A stretch of 64,000 nucleotides of DNA from Saccopteryx bilineata (GCF_036850765.1 NC_089493.1:186157140-186221139); one strand, 5' to 3'. Positions 34,706 to 47,159 are shown, counted from the first letter of the stretch. Numbers and translations are program-made. Notes: generated by a model not told the origin, from the letters alone.

Positions 34706-35960
34706 TAAAGAGCATACTTATTTCCAAGTTTTTGGCGATGCCTTATCTTTCTTTATATTTTTTCAGGTAATGGATCAAATATATGTGTATACTCCTTTGC
34801 AAGAATAATTGTTTTGACCATATCATTCCTTGTTGCTTTGGAATCAGCATGTAGACTTTGGAATGCCAGGAATCTTACTTGAAATCCCTGTGGTTTAGAT
34901 GAGGATCAAACCTAGTGTCAGAGTACAATATGTTGATTCTTATGCTACCAAATATGAATCAATCAATACATCAAAATGTCCCTGGCCACAGTGAATAAAT
35001 GCATAACTTAGGCATCATGCTACAATAACAAGATGGGTAAGATGATCCAGTCAAAAGGAATTTTGATATGGGAAGATATGTGTGTGAATGAAACCAGTGA
35101 AAAGCAGAAGTGATTATTGACCTATAGCTGAACCTTTGCATCAAGTTATCCCTGAAATAGTTGAACTTTTCAAGATGAACCAACCCTTTTTTTCCCCTTA
35201 AATTAGTTTGGGTTAGATTTTCCATTACTTGCAAACTAAAGCATACGGCGCAGGGATTATATTTAAGACCCAAATGAGAGAACGCAGAGTATACTGGTAA
35301 AAATGGAAGGAAATCTCTAACACAGCTGAATGTGGGAAGAGGCTAAGAGGCTGGACCGCGAGACGACCAACTTCCTGTAGCAGGGAACACTGCAGCTCTG
35401 CCCACTGGTTCCTTTGGTTGGCTTGTGGATTTCAGAGCCTATGAGAAAACAGACGAACCATGTGCACAGTGAGGGGATGTGAGAGCCTTTCTTGATCAAA
35501 AGCTCTACTGACTATACTTCTTACACTTTTGAAAAACAAGGTCTGGTTCCAATCCCTATGGGAAAGGGATGACATTTTTATATTTAAATGAATAAACTTC
35601 AACCTATACTTTTCTGGTACTAGATGACTTATAAGATCTATTTTGACTAAATCTATGTGGAGATTTCAGATACTAACAACACTTGTAAATATCTATTTAA
35701 AAATATCACTAGAACAATTGGAAGATATATATGCACATGATATTTCTAAGTATACTTCTAGTCTCTTAGAAGTGAATTTAAAATATTTTTTCTGCTATTA
35801 AATGTAAAACTTTTTTAAATTTGGACAACTTTTTAAAACTATGGCATTATCTTGTTTGTCTACAAAGTAAAGAGGCCATTGTGAACCTATGTGATAGAAT
35901 TCCATGGCTCATTTTTGGACCAGGATAATGACTTCAACTTATCATCCATTCACTAAAATA
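34706..35960. other. Unique DNA
   Basis: No repeat or exon recognised. The 100-codon minus-strand frame at 34971-35273 has no recognised family. Confidence 0.45.
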
Positions 35961-35961
35961 C

Positions 35962-36016
<55 letters not shown>

Positions 36017-36094
36017 TGTATGTGTGTGTGTGTATGTGTGTACATATATATATATATATACGTATATATATACATATATATGTATATATATATA
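35961..36094. repeat. Compound (TA)/(TG) microsatellite
   Basis: (TA)n, (TG)n and again (TA)n with interruptions, about 130 bp. The mariner at 36095 is inserted in its right part, and the TA tract goes on after the transposon (36694-36700). Confidence 0.95.
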
Positions 36095-36693
36095 TGGTCT
36101 ACCGGAAAGTTCTGTTCGTTTTTGGAATAAAACAAAATACAAATTCTTCTGACTTAATTCATGTGGCACCCATCTTGAATATTTTCACATCAATCCTATC
36201 TTCTGAATATGGTCCAAAATGGTTTGCTGAGCTGAATTAAGCCCTTCTGCGATCTCCGATGTTGTCAGAAAAGGATCTTGCTCCAACGTGGTCTTAACAA
36301 CATCGTCATCAATCAAAGATGATCGCCCAGAATGTGGCTTATCAGAAAGGTCGAAATCACCTGTTTCAAATTTTTTGAACCATCTTCTGCATGTCCTATC
36401 ACAAACTGTACTTCACTAAACACTTTCAATAAATTTCTACATGCTTCTGTAGCATTTCTTTCTTGTTGAAATTCGTAAAAATTACAGTGGCATAAATGAA
36501 CTTCATCGGTAGCCATGGGTACACTATTGCTTCACACATAAGACTAACGTGAATCAACTTTGTTTTAGTTAATTTGCTATGTCAGTATGTATACATTAAG
36601 TGATAAAAATAGAGAGGCACTCATGCACCAAATAAACATGTCCTTACGTGTCAAAACTTGTGATAGAAGCGGACAGAACTTTCCGATAGACCA
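36095..36693 (-). mobile_element. Internally deleted mariner with both ends
   Basis: The element starts TGGTCTACCGGAAAGTTCTG and ends with its inverted repeat (cagaactttccgatagacca). TA lies at each side (36093-36094, 36694-36695), as mariner requires. On the minus strand it encodes a decayed N-terminal helix-turn-helix part of a mariner transposase: the frame from 36516 has 'NATEACRNL', and downstream in broken frames 'DDDVVKT', 'TTSEIAE' and 'WVPHEL', a known mariner signature. The catalytic C-terminal half is missing, so the 599-bp element is non-autonomous. A frameshift and stops break the remaining frame. Confidence 0.92.
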
Positions 36694-36788
36694 TATATAT
36701 ATGTTCTTTTTCTCATTATTTCTATAAACAACTTTAATGGTTAAATAAATTATTTCATCCAGTTTTGACTTAAGAATACACCCTAAGG

Positions 36789-37678
36789 CAGTGGTCCCCA
36801 ACCCCCGGGCCACGGACCGGTACCAGTCCGTGGGCCATTTGGTACTGGTCCGCAGAGAAAGAATAAATAACTTACATTATTTCCGTTTTATTTATATTTA
36901 AGTCTGAACAATGTTTTATTTTTAAAAAATGACCAGATTCTGCTGTAAGTGATCTGATGTCATCATTTCTTCTAGCTGAATAGTATACCATGGTGTATAT
37001 GTGCCCCATCTTCTTTATCCAGCCTTCTATTTTTTTTTTTACAGTGATTAAAAGCCTTTAAGCAAACTCTTGGCCAATACAGCAAGAATCCATAAAAGAG
37101 TAGTGTCCTTAACATGTTCACCAAGTCCAAGTTGGCCCCATCACCATGCCAAATCAGATCACTTACAGCAGAATGGAGGAATCTTGATAACATTATACGG
37201 AGTGAAATAAGCGAATCAGAAAAAAACAAGAACTGCAGGATTCCATACATTGGTGGGACATAAAAGTGAGACTAAGAGACATGGACAGGAGTGTGGTGGT
37301 TATGGGGGGTGGGGGGGGAGAGGAAAGGAGGGAGAGGGGGAAGGGGAGGGGGAGGGGTACAAAGAAAACTGGATAGAGGGTGATGGAGGATGATCTCTCT
37401 TTGGGTGATGGGTATGCAACAGAACTAAATGACAAGATAACCTGGAAATGTTTTCTTTGAATATATGTACCCTGATTTATTGATGTCACCCCATTAAAAT
37501 AAAAATTTATTTATAAAAAAAATGACCAGATTTCCTCTGTTACATCCATCTAAGACTCACTCTTGACGCTTGTCTCGGTCACATGATACATTTATCCGTC
37601 CCACCCTAAAGGCCAGTCCATGAAAATATTTTCTGACATTAAACCGGTCCGTGGCCCAAAGAAGGTTGGGGACCACTG
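36789..37678. mobile_element. hAT element split by an L1 insertion
   Basis: Ends CAGTGGTCCCC and GGGGACCACTG are inverted repeats. CCCTAAGG flanks both sides exactly (36781-36788, 37679-37686). It is the same family as 11956-12303, reversed. The hAT sequence is 36789-36939 and from about 37517, with an L1-derived insert between. There is no transposase frame. Confidence 0.93.
36940..37516 (+). mobile_element. Rearranged L1 3' end nested in hAT
   Basis: The insert is flanked by aaaaaatgaccagatt (36924-36939, 37517-37532). From 37157 on it is a plus-strand L1 3' end ('aacattatacggagtgaaat', G-rich 3' UTR, 'tgtaccctgatttattgatg', A-rich tail). The first part, 36940-37016, is L1 ORF2 in reverse orientation ('gtataccatggtgtatatg'), as made by twin priming. 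Between them, 37017-37156 is a foreign segment: a T run, then about 130 bp that is not L1. Confidence 0.85.
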
Positions 37679-38360
37679 CCCTAAGGCATTAGCACATTCA
37701 AGTCCAAGTAGCCTCAAAGGGTAGTTAGACCAAGAGTCAGTTTGTGAGTAGTTAATGCTAAAAACTTTTTCCAGAGGCAACCTAGGTAGAATAAATTTAT
37801 AGGGCTGACAGAATAATGATAAAGAAACCACTGTCTCACTTTTTTTCTTTTCTAATTCCTTTCATCCCCTCTTCCTCCTTGCCACCAATGTCCCCATGCT
37901 GAAGGCTGAAGGTGGCTCTTAGGAGGTGACATACAGTATGCCTCATGTTCCAGTCTTCACCATTTCTTTTTCTGTTAAAATCCAGTTATCCCTGTTTCCT
38001 TCTCTAAGAGCCTTGCAAGAAAACATATGTGATAGCATCTCTAATTAATTAGCTCACATAATTATGTTAATGGTTTAAGATATTTTTTATTTACTATTTT
38101 AAAAATTATCGCTTGGTAGTCTTTGTTTTTTGAGAGAGGATTCTTTGGAGACTTGAAGATAGTACCATAAATACAATCATGACTGGTCATAATTTATAAG
38201 ACCTGGGAGAGAGAGATATTATAAAAGCTTAGAGAAGGTATTTCTTCTAACATTTCTCAAACTGCTCCAGGTGACAAACTCCATTCTTTTCACACATAAT
38301 ATAAATCCTAATTAAAACAACTCAACTTTTTTGATGGTGTTACTGTATGTCTGCATGATT
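37679..38360. other. Unique AT-rich DNA
   Basis: Nothing recognised. Confidence 0.4.
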
Positions 38361-38480
38361 AAGAAGAAGAGGAGTATTAGAAGGAAAAGGATGGGAAGGG
38401 GGAGGGAGAGGAAAAAGAAGGAGAAATAAAGAAAGAAAATAAAAGAAGGAAAGGAAATAGAATGTGAAGAGATGAGATGA
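38361..38480. repeat. Polypurine tract
   Basis: About 120 bp that is nearly all A and G on the plus strand (aagaagaagaggag, gggaagggggagggagagg, gaaagaaaataaaag). It could form triplex DNA and is probably a decayed (GAA)/(GGA) simple repeat or SINE tail. Confidence 0.85.
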
Positions 38481-41395
38481 GTAATATCTCTTGTTTTTCA
38501 CAAGAATTTATGGCTCAGACACAGGGTTACTGAGATTTCAAACCTGGCATATTAGTAACAGCACAAGACAAACAAAATGCAAAATGAACATGACAATTTT
38601 GATTTACTCCAGGCAGAGATATACCAACCAAGGGATAGCTATTGTATATGAGATTCTAACTGCTACCATCACAAGCTGAGAAGATAAGCACTCCTTCATT
38701 CACTCTGATTTTCCAAGTCTAAATATAAACTGGAAAAATGCTTTATGTGCATGTAAAGGTTAAATTCTATGAGCAAAGTAGACATCAGCACTGCAAAATG
38801 AAGCTTGATTTACGTAGTGCTGCTAACCTTCCTCGTCATTCCAATAGAAGTGATTCATTGTTTGGTGGTGACTCAAGACATTTATTTGGTCATTCTCAGA
38901 TTATCTGTTTATTTTTTTGAATAAACTTCTCTTCTCCCTCATGCAAGTCCAAGCTCATTTAAATGAGGTCATTAAATGAGGTCAAGCTCTTAGCTAGTCG
39001 CTGTTATGTGTGATACAATTTTCCTCCTTCAGGTACCTTCTCTACATCAGGGGCTTGCCCTTGGAAAAAAATTTTTGCACATTTCCCAAGGAGATGAGAA
39101 GAGAGACGTGGTAAAAAGGTGAGGGGATGAATCAGTAGTTAAATTATCTTCAAATATTTAATAGACCTCTAAGGTATTAAAGGTCTCTGAGGTTCTATTT
39201 GACTGCTGTTATCAATTTCTGATGGTTAATTTTCTTCATCAAAGAAATAGAATCTCTGCTGGGCTATGCAAGATCAACTTTCCTTGTTGACATTTTCACT
39301 AGTGGAAAAACCAGTGTAATTATTAGGATTATCCTTGGGTATGAACTTAATGGGATCAAAGTTTTTAAAATAACCAGGATTTTCTTCTAAAGTTCAAAAC
39401 TTTAAGAAGCATGGTTCTTACAAAATTTCATTGAGGATAATCACAATTAATAGCAAAGAAAATACATATACATAGATACATAACTCAGTAAAATATTTTG
39501 GTTTAGATATTTATAGAAGTATAACAATAAAAGCTTCTTAAGTCAATATCTTTGACTCATGAAATGTACTTAATGTGCATACTGGGCTTTATGGTTCACA
39601 TATGTACCTTTCCGACAAGGGGTTGGTGAAATATCAATACATTGTATAAGTTATAATTTTTATGGTCAAAATGTTAGGAAGTGAAGAAACTAATTTAAAA
39701 GCAGCAAGTACTATTTATTGGCTGATACAGTCCAGGAAAAAGTTGAACAGCCAATCAAAGAGGAAATACAGGCATGCTGATTATGCCTTGGAACTCGGAA
39801 ACCAGATTCCATTAGTAGCTGAGTGTTTTTTTCTGGGCTCTCTCTTAATATAGATCAGTTTTTTCCAGAGCTCAACATTGGAAAAGAAGCAACTTGAGAT
39901 AATTTCAACAAGAAGATATTTATACTTCTATATCTAGCAATTTTTAAATAGCTTACAGATCATTGGGGAGGCTGAAAAAAATAAAACCTAGGCTGCTTTT
40001 TGAGAAACAACTTCCAAAGATTGTGGTAGAACTTGACCACAGAGAGAATTGTTGTGTCTGTTCTGACTGAAGTTTCCAGAAAACACTGGGAGTCTTCCCT
40101 AGACCTGCTGTTTGCAGAACCTGCTGCCTCTACCTCACTCTGCACTAGTATCATCAGTGCCTCACACCACGACTCTTTCTCAAATACACACGATGAGCAG
40201 AATCCACACCCTACCCAGAACCTTAGTGAGAAGGAAGTCTTCACCAGGTGGAAAAGCCCTTCAACCCCAGCAGTATGAGAAGAAACTCTAGGAGGTTGAA
40301 ATGAATATTGAGGATCTTGAGTACAGTAATCTGCAGTGCACGTTATTCCATTGCGGTGAGCTCTAGACCAGTCAACTCTGGTCAGTGGGAAGGGCCACTC
40401 TATAAAAGACCCAGGAACCATGGTTGCTTGGGAAGGAGTGTTGGGTTGACAGCCCCATAGGTTTTCATTGTGTGTTTGTGTGCGTGTATGTGTATATGGA
40501 TGAATTTCTCATCTATCTGTATGTAAATATTTAGATATTCAGATAGACAAATTTATATACACTATGTATATTGAGTAGTAAGTGCTAAGCAAGTGACAGT
40601 GTTGTTATAGAAATTTAGAGTTCAGAGTTGGTATAAAAATTATACAAGAATGTTCTGCTGCTGAGCCTTCAAGCTGCATATTTCTCAGGCGAGGGTCAGA
40701 ATATATAAAAAGGTGCCCTCTGGGAATCATAACTGACATTTCCTAAGGCAGAGAAGACTGGGAGAGATTTTGGAAAGGAAAACTTGATGCCGATTTTACC
40801 AGCTCTTAAACTACTGGAAAACTTGATGTTCTCTTCTCAGTGATGTATTATTCATGAAGACATTAAACACTATTTTTTGAAGGTTAATCCAGGGGTGGTA
40901 TGAAAGACAGCAGGGAAGAACTAGAAAGGTGAATAATGCAGATAGATATTCTAGGAATGAATTGATGCAGTTGAACTAGGATGGTGGAAAGAGCAATGGA
41001 AAAGATGAGACAAAACTATATTTTTTTTATCAGTTTTAAAAGTATAACATTTCTTATTTCACATTTTTATTTTTGGAAACACATAAAACTTCTTCAAGTA
41101 AAGGAATATAAAAAGTTTTTAAAAAGCAATTTTTAATGCAGTAACACTTTATAGTGCTACATAGACTTAATAAAATGAAATATTTAAGTTTGGAAAACCA
41201 TGAAGAGTTAGATAAGCCTATTTTCCAAAGCAAAATTATACAAGTTAAATTGTTTAACTGGAAATAACAGAGCTTCTAATTAGGGGAGGAGAAAAGCAAA
41301 GTCACTAGAAATTGGTTAAGTAATCAGTATTCCAGCTTAGCATTTCCAAGAAATGCAGGCTTGGAAGATGCATGATATGTCATCATTTGTGACTT
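38481..41395. other. Long unique stretch
   Basis: No repeat family is recognised over about 2.9 kb. Overlapping frames at 39960-40421 (minus, 153 codons) and 40033-40278 (plus) oppose each other and carry no known motif. A small (TG)/(TA) zone lies near 40468-40500. Some of it may be ancient repeats that I could not identify. Confidence 0.4.
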
Positions 41396-41410
41396 AAAGA
41401 ATTTTGCCTG

Positions 41411-42822
41411 ATATAGATCAATGGAACAGAACAGAGAACCCAAAAATAAACCCACAACTCTATGGATAACTGATATTTGACAAAGGAGGTAAGAGCATAT
41501 AATGGAGTAAAGACAGCCTCTTTAATAAATAGTGCTGGGAAAATTGGACAGATACCTGCAAAAAAATGAAACTAGACCACCAACTTACACCATTTACAAA
41601 AATAAACTCAAAATGGATAAAAGACTTAAATGTAAGACGTGAAACCATAAGCATCTTAGAAGAAAACAGACAGTAAGCTCTCCGACATCTCTCGCAGCTA
41701 TATATTTGCTGATTTATCTCCACGGGCAAGTGAAATAAAAGACAGGATAAACAAATGGGACTATATCAAACTAAAAAGCTTTTGCACAGCTAAAGACAAT
41801 AAGAATAGAGTAAAAAGACAAACTACACAATGGGAGAACATATTTGACAATACGTCTGGTAAGGGGTTAATAACCAAAATTTATAAAGAACTTGTAAGTC
41901 TCAACACCAGGAAGACAAACAATTCAATCAAAAAATGGGCAAAAGAAAAGAATAGACACTTCTTTAAAGAGGACATACAGATGGCCAATAGGTATATGAG
42001 AAAATGCTCAACATCACTAATCCTTAGAAAAATGCAAATTAAAACCACAATGAGATATCACTTCACACCGGTCAAAATGGCACTCATCAACAAAACAACA
42101 CAGAATAAGTGCTAGCGAGGATGTGGAGAAAAGAGAACCCTCCTGCACTGCTGGTGGGAATGCAGACTGGTGCAGCCTCTGTGGAAAACAGTGTGGAGAT
42201 TCCTCAAAAAATTAAAAATCGAACTGCCTTTTGACCCAGCTATCCCACTTTTAGGAATATACCCCAAGAACACCATAGAACTGTTCCAAAAGGAGAAATG
42301 CACCCCCATGTTTATGGCAGCATTGTTCACAATAGCGAAGATCTGGAAACAGCCCAAGTGTCCGGCAGAGGACAAGTGGATTGAAAAGCTTTGGTACATA
42401 TATAGTATGAAGTACTACTCAGCCATAAGAAATGATGACATCGGATCATTTACAATAACATGGATGGACCTTGACAACATTATACGGAGTGAAATAAGTA
42501 AATCAGAAAAAACTAAGAACTATATGAATCTATACATAGATGGGACATAAAAATGAGACTCAGAGACATGGACAAGAATGTAATGGTAATTGGGGGTGGG
42601 GTGAGGGGGTGGGGAGGGGGCAAGGAAAGAGAGAGAGGGGTGGGGGGAGGGGAGAGGCACAAAGAAAACCAGATAGAAGGTGACGGAAGACAATTTGACT
42701 TTGGGTGAGGGGTATGCAACATAAACAAATGTCAAAATAATCTGGAGATGTTTTCTCTGAACATATGTACCCTGATTTATCAGTGTCAGTGCATTAAAAC
42801 TAATAAAAGTAAGATTTAAAAA
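41411..42822 (+). mobile_element. 5'-truncated L1, ORF2 3' part and 3' UTR
   Basis: The perfect 15-bp duplication aaagaattttgcctg is at 41396-41410 and 42823-42837. The element encodes the end of ORF2p: the frame 42170-42550 keeps the conserved '[16 protein letters not shown]' stretch, while upstream there are stops (for example after 'gaaaacagacag'). Next comes a G-rich 3' UTR (42589-42657), 'aataaaag' as a polyadenylation signal and a short A tail. About 1.4 kb of a roughly 6-kb element is left, so it is dead. Confidence 0.95.
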
Positions 42823-42833
42823 AAAGAATTTTG

Positions 42834-42985
42834 CCTGGCCTGGTCAGATAGTTTAGTTAGTTAGAGCATCATCTAATATGCAGAGGTTGCTGGTTCTGTC
42901 CGCAGTCAGAGCACATACAGAAACTAATGGATGGTTTTGTCTGTCTCTCTCTAAAAAATAAATAAGCTACAAAAAAAAAAAAAAG
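42834..42985 (+). mobile_element. Short tRNA-derived SINE (plus)
   Basis: A degraded tRNA-like head ('gcctggtcagatagtttag', 'ggttgctggttctgtccgc'), 'cagagcacatacagaaac', CT block and a poly(A) tail of about 14 A. It stands directly in the 3' flank of the L1, and 'aaagaatttt' recurs after its tail. The phrases resemble Ves-like SINEs. Confidence 0.7.
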
Positions 42986-44655
42986 AATTTTTTCTGACAT
43001 CAGAAGGGAGACTTGACTTGCTCGTATTTTCTAAGATAAGAAAGACATGGAAGTATGCCCCAACATACCCCAAAACTTGGCAACTACTTCTTCTTGCTTT
43101 CTATCTTTGGATAAGTGGACTTGTTTTAAGGTGGTGTTACCTTCACATAACTCCTAAACGTATCTTTCTCTCCACTTTCTATCTCCCTGTTCACTATTCA
43201 AGTCATATTTGTTGTACGTAAAGTCTGGTGGGCAAGGCCAGAGGTGGCAGGCAGAGATATCGTTCTCCTTTCTTGCTTGGCTACTTTAAATTTACCTTCC
43301 TGATTATAGGAATTAAAAATGTAAGATGATTTTTAACAGTCATGTTAATTGTGTTTTTCCACTAAAGTATCAGTCTGAAATAAGAGGATTTGTAATAGCT
43401 ATGTTTCTCTGTTTTCTTAGAAGGATTCACATGAACAATCAATACATAGAAATGAAATGGAACACCTGAGTCATGGCTGGTTTTTTTCAAAGTCAATTTC
43501 ACTGGGACTAGAAGGCAACAAGAAAAGTTTTCTATCCAAGCCTGTCTCTATGATAGACGTGGCAGTATACAATATAGCAATCTCTCTGAAGTCTCACGGG
43601 CCAAGACTTGGGCTTGTTTATAAGGAGTTGCTCTTCAAGTTAATTCTGTTCCTATCTGTGTCATTCACTCGACCTTCAAGTGAAAGTGATGCCTTATTTT
43701 AAGTTTGAGTATTTCCAGTTTGTAACTGTAAGATCTTATGGTTTCACCCAATATCATGATCCTAAAACAGTATCTGGAAAAGTTACATATCTCTTTTTTC
43801 ATATTAACCCCATAAGAAATATGTCTAAAAGCCTTTCAATAAAGAAATGATTCACCTTTAGGTTAAATGTTAATCAGTGCTTAAAATACAGTAGTCGTAG
43901 GCCTATGGCTTCTGACTTTAAAGCCGCATTGATGACAAATTGTTTTTTATTTATGACAAATACTCTTTTATTTCTTTTGTTTTCCCCCAAAATAAATTTT
44001 TAAAATGTTATCATGGCCTTCAATAACTGTCACAGTGTAAGTTGGAAGAGGCTTAAAGCCTCTACTTCAATTTGCCTTGCTTATTCTCAGCACAACTTGA
44101 AAATAAATGTATTGTTTTTTATTTATATGTAAGGTCAGATGAAGGTTAGCATTTATTGCACTGGCAACAACCACTAACTGTTTCACTGCCAATTGGGGCT
44201 TCCCTAGTGCCCGATCCAGAGCGGTGTGGAACGGTGTCCTTCAGGAGTTAGCAGTGTGCACTACATACACGCCCAACACAAGAAACTGACTCGTACAGGT
44301 TATCGGACCACCTAAAGTTTATGTGTTAGAAGCTAATAAAATACTATCGGGGTTTAGGACTTCTTTTAGCTGGGCTGCCTGGTATATTGAAGAATTGCAG
44401 CATTTAATGGAAAAAAATATCCATTAATACAATATTTATATTAAGATTAACAATGCTTTTGCTAGTAAAAGGCAAGTACAAGTCTTTTTTTTTTTTTTCA
44501 TCTACATCATAGATATAAATATAGTTGGACTCAAAATGTCTAAAATGAGTGAGGCAAAATCAATAGCTAAATACTTTCTATTTTATACTCTTATTACTCT
44601 TAACACCTTGTCATTTAATAAATAAATTCAATTAATTTTCTTCAGAAAATCTTTA
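42986..44655. other. Unique DNA, CpG-bearing patch at 44160-44320
   Basis: No repeats recognised. 44160-44320 has at least six CpGs (cccgatcc, gagcggtg, aacggtg, acacgccc, actcgtac, tatcggac) in otherwise AT-rich surroundings. This may mark old unmethylated or conserved sequence. Confidence 0.35.
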
Positions 44656-44659
44656 ACCT

Positions 44660-46950
44660 TTAAAATTTTACTTTTACATATAATTTACATACAAAAATCC
44701 AGCAGTTTTAATTGTACAAATTTGATGTGTTTTAAGATGTAATTTCCTCTACAATCATGATATAGAATATTTTCATTGTTCTAAGGAGTTTCCTTGTACT
44801 CTTGTATTAATTACATGTCTCATTCTCTGTCTCTGGCAACCACTTACCTACTTTCAGCCTGAGGCTTAGACTGGGGCACTTCTTAGAATGTCATATATAA
44901 ATAGAATCAGACATGTGTAGTCTTTTGTTCCTGACTTCTTTTAATTAATGCTTTTGATATTTATCCATGTAGTGTGTTTCTGTAGTTTGATTTTTCCCCC
45001 TGCGTTTCATTCTGTTATTTGCACATATATTTTTATTACCATGTGGAATAGAACGTTTGACCATCTGTATTCTTGCCTTGGCCCTGATCTTCATATGAGG
45101 CTAGCTGTAGGTTGTTAGATGTACTTGATTATATTGAGGGAATTCTCTTCTATTTCTAGTGTACTGAGGATTTTCATTTTGAATGGATGTTGAATTTTTA
45201 CAAATATTTTTCCTGAATCTGTTGAGAACGTTGTAAGAATTTTCTTCTTTGTTCTTTTGATAATGGCAAATTACATTCATTTATGGAATTTCTTTTACTT
45301 ATGATATCTTATTCTTTTCACTTGAAAAGTGAAGATTTGTATTGCTAGATTCAATTTGTAATTATTTCAGATAGTAAAATTTGATATTATTTCAGATAGT
45401 AAAATCTAGTTTCTATGCTTATGAACTATATTTGTAATTTTCTTTTCTTGTAATGTCTGATTTTTTTTATCAGAGTAATGCTGGCTTCCAGGTTTTATAT
45501 GTGAGTAAAACTAACTATTCTCAGAATTTTTTCTGTTCTATATTTTATTTCCTTACTTAACATAGGTGGACTAGAAAGAAATAATCTCCTCTTTAGGATT
45601 CTGGAAAAATTGGTGAGAATTTGATATTATTTTCAGTCCTGTGGAAAAGTTTTTAACTATAAAATATGTTTATTCAGTGACCTTCTCTATTTCCTGCTTG
45701 CAGAGAATTTTATCAAAGCTGCCTTATCCATTGACAAAAAGTTGTTCATATACTTTCTATATATTCTTTTAACATCTGTGGGCTTAGCCCCTCTGCCTCC
45801 CTCTTATTCCTGATATTGCTGATGTGTGCCTTCTCACTCTTTTCCATTGCAGTCAGAAATTTTGTTTGCCTATTTTGTTGTTCTTTCAATAAACCAACAT
45901 TTGGTTTCATGGATTTTCTCTGTTCTTATTATTTTCTATTTATTGACTTCTGCTGCTATATTTATTTTCTTCCTCCTGCTTACTGGGTTTGATTGGTTCC
46001 TTTGCCTAGGTTTAATGTACTCCTTTTGTCTTAAGTTTTTAATGTTGGAATTGAAAATCACTAGCAAGGTTCTTTCATTTGTTCTAACGTGTGCTGAGTG
46101 CTACACGTTTTCCTCTGTGCACTGCTTTTACTGCAGTCTGCACATTCTGATATTTGATGTTTTAATGTTTGTGTACTTCAGAATATTTTCTGATTTTCCT
46201 TTATTTGTGTGACAGAGACAGAGAGAGAGAGACACAGAGAGGGGCAGATAGGAAGAGACAGACAGGAGAGAGATGAGAAGCATCAGTTCTTCATTGAAGC
46301 ACCTTAGTTGTTCATTGATTGATTTCTCATATGTGCCTTGACATGGGGCTACAGCAGACCGAGTGACCCCTTGCTCAAGCCAGTGATCTTGGCCTCAAGC
46401 CATCAATCTTTGGGCTCAAGCCAGCGACCATGGGGTCATGTCTATGATCCCACACTCAAGCCAGCAACCCTGCACTCAAGCCGGCAACCTCAGGTTTTGA
46501 ACCTAAGTCCTCTGTGTCCCAGTTCGATGCACCACTGTCTGGTCAGGATTTCTGATTTTTCTTTTGCTTTCTATTTAACCCATGAGCTATTTATAAAGTG
46601 TTATTAAATTTTCAAATATTTTGGAGGTTTTCTAGAAATCTTATTGATATTGAATTTTAATATAACTACAGTGCAGTCATAGAACATATTTTGTAGGATT
46701 TCAGTCTTCTTAAATATATTGTCTTGCCTTATGGTCCAGAATGTGGTCTATTATGATAAATATTCTTTGTGCACTTGAAAAGAATGTGTATTCTGCTCTC
46801 ATTGAATGGAGTGTTTTATAGATGTCATTGGGTCAGGATGGTTGATAGTGCTGCTTATGTCTTTCATATGCTTACTGACTTTATGCCTACTTTTTCATTA
46901 GTTGCTAAGAAAGGAATAATCAAATTTCTAACTATAACTCCTGAGCAAGT
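44660..46950 (-). mobile_element. Ancient L1M, long antisense segment
   Basis: The 3' UTR phrases come first ('caatcatgatatagaatattttc', 'tatataaatagaatcagacatg'). Antisense ORF2 follows: 'cagagtaatgctggcttcc', 'tttcaataaaccaacatttgg', 'gtccagaatgtggtctatt', 'aagaatgtgtattctgctc'. All frames are broken. A second-family SINE split it at 46205-46547. A 24-bp tandem duplication (atttcagatagtaaaat) is at about 45366-45405. Confidence 0.75.
46205..46547 (-). mobile_element. Second-family bat SINE in L1M (minus)
   Basis: The flank ttttctgattttccttt recurs after the element as tttctgatttttctttt. The SINE reads GA block, 'gagatgagaagcatcagttc', 'ttgttcattgattgatttc', 'caagccag' phrases and the head ending 'ctggtcagg'. 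Confidence 0.88.
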
Positions 46951-47159
46951 CAAGAAAGGCTTTCCATCATTTATGACAGACAAGAGAACTGGGTCCTTCA
47001 AGATATAAATAAAATTTCAACAAGATATTAACTGAAAAAAATGAATCCTAGAGCAAAATATATAAATATTTAAGTTAGATGAATATAATTATAAAAATTT
47101 ACCTATATTAACTCTCTTTTTAAAATGTAGTTTTTGTTTTTTGTTTTTTTAAGAAATGA
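46951..47159. other. Spacer between two L1 pieces
   Basis: The plus-strand frame 46769-47008 is L1 antisense sequence running into unique DNA. No gene is supported. Confidence 0.4.

Noticed and set aside
35904..36240. Frames made of repeated VCVCVC or YIYIYI
   Set aside because: These are translations of (TG)n and (TA)n microsatellites.
39960..40421. A 153-codon minus-strand frame
   Set aside because: It is opposed by another frame on the plus strand, has no known motif and ends in an A/T-rich stretch. It is probably chance.
42170..42550. A 126-codon plus-strand frame
   Set aside because: It is the C-terminal end of L1 ORF2 in a 5'-truncated copy, not a host gene.
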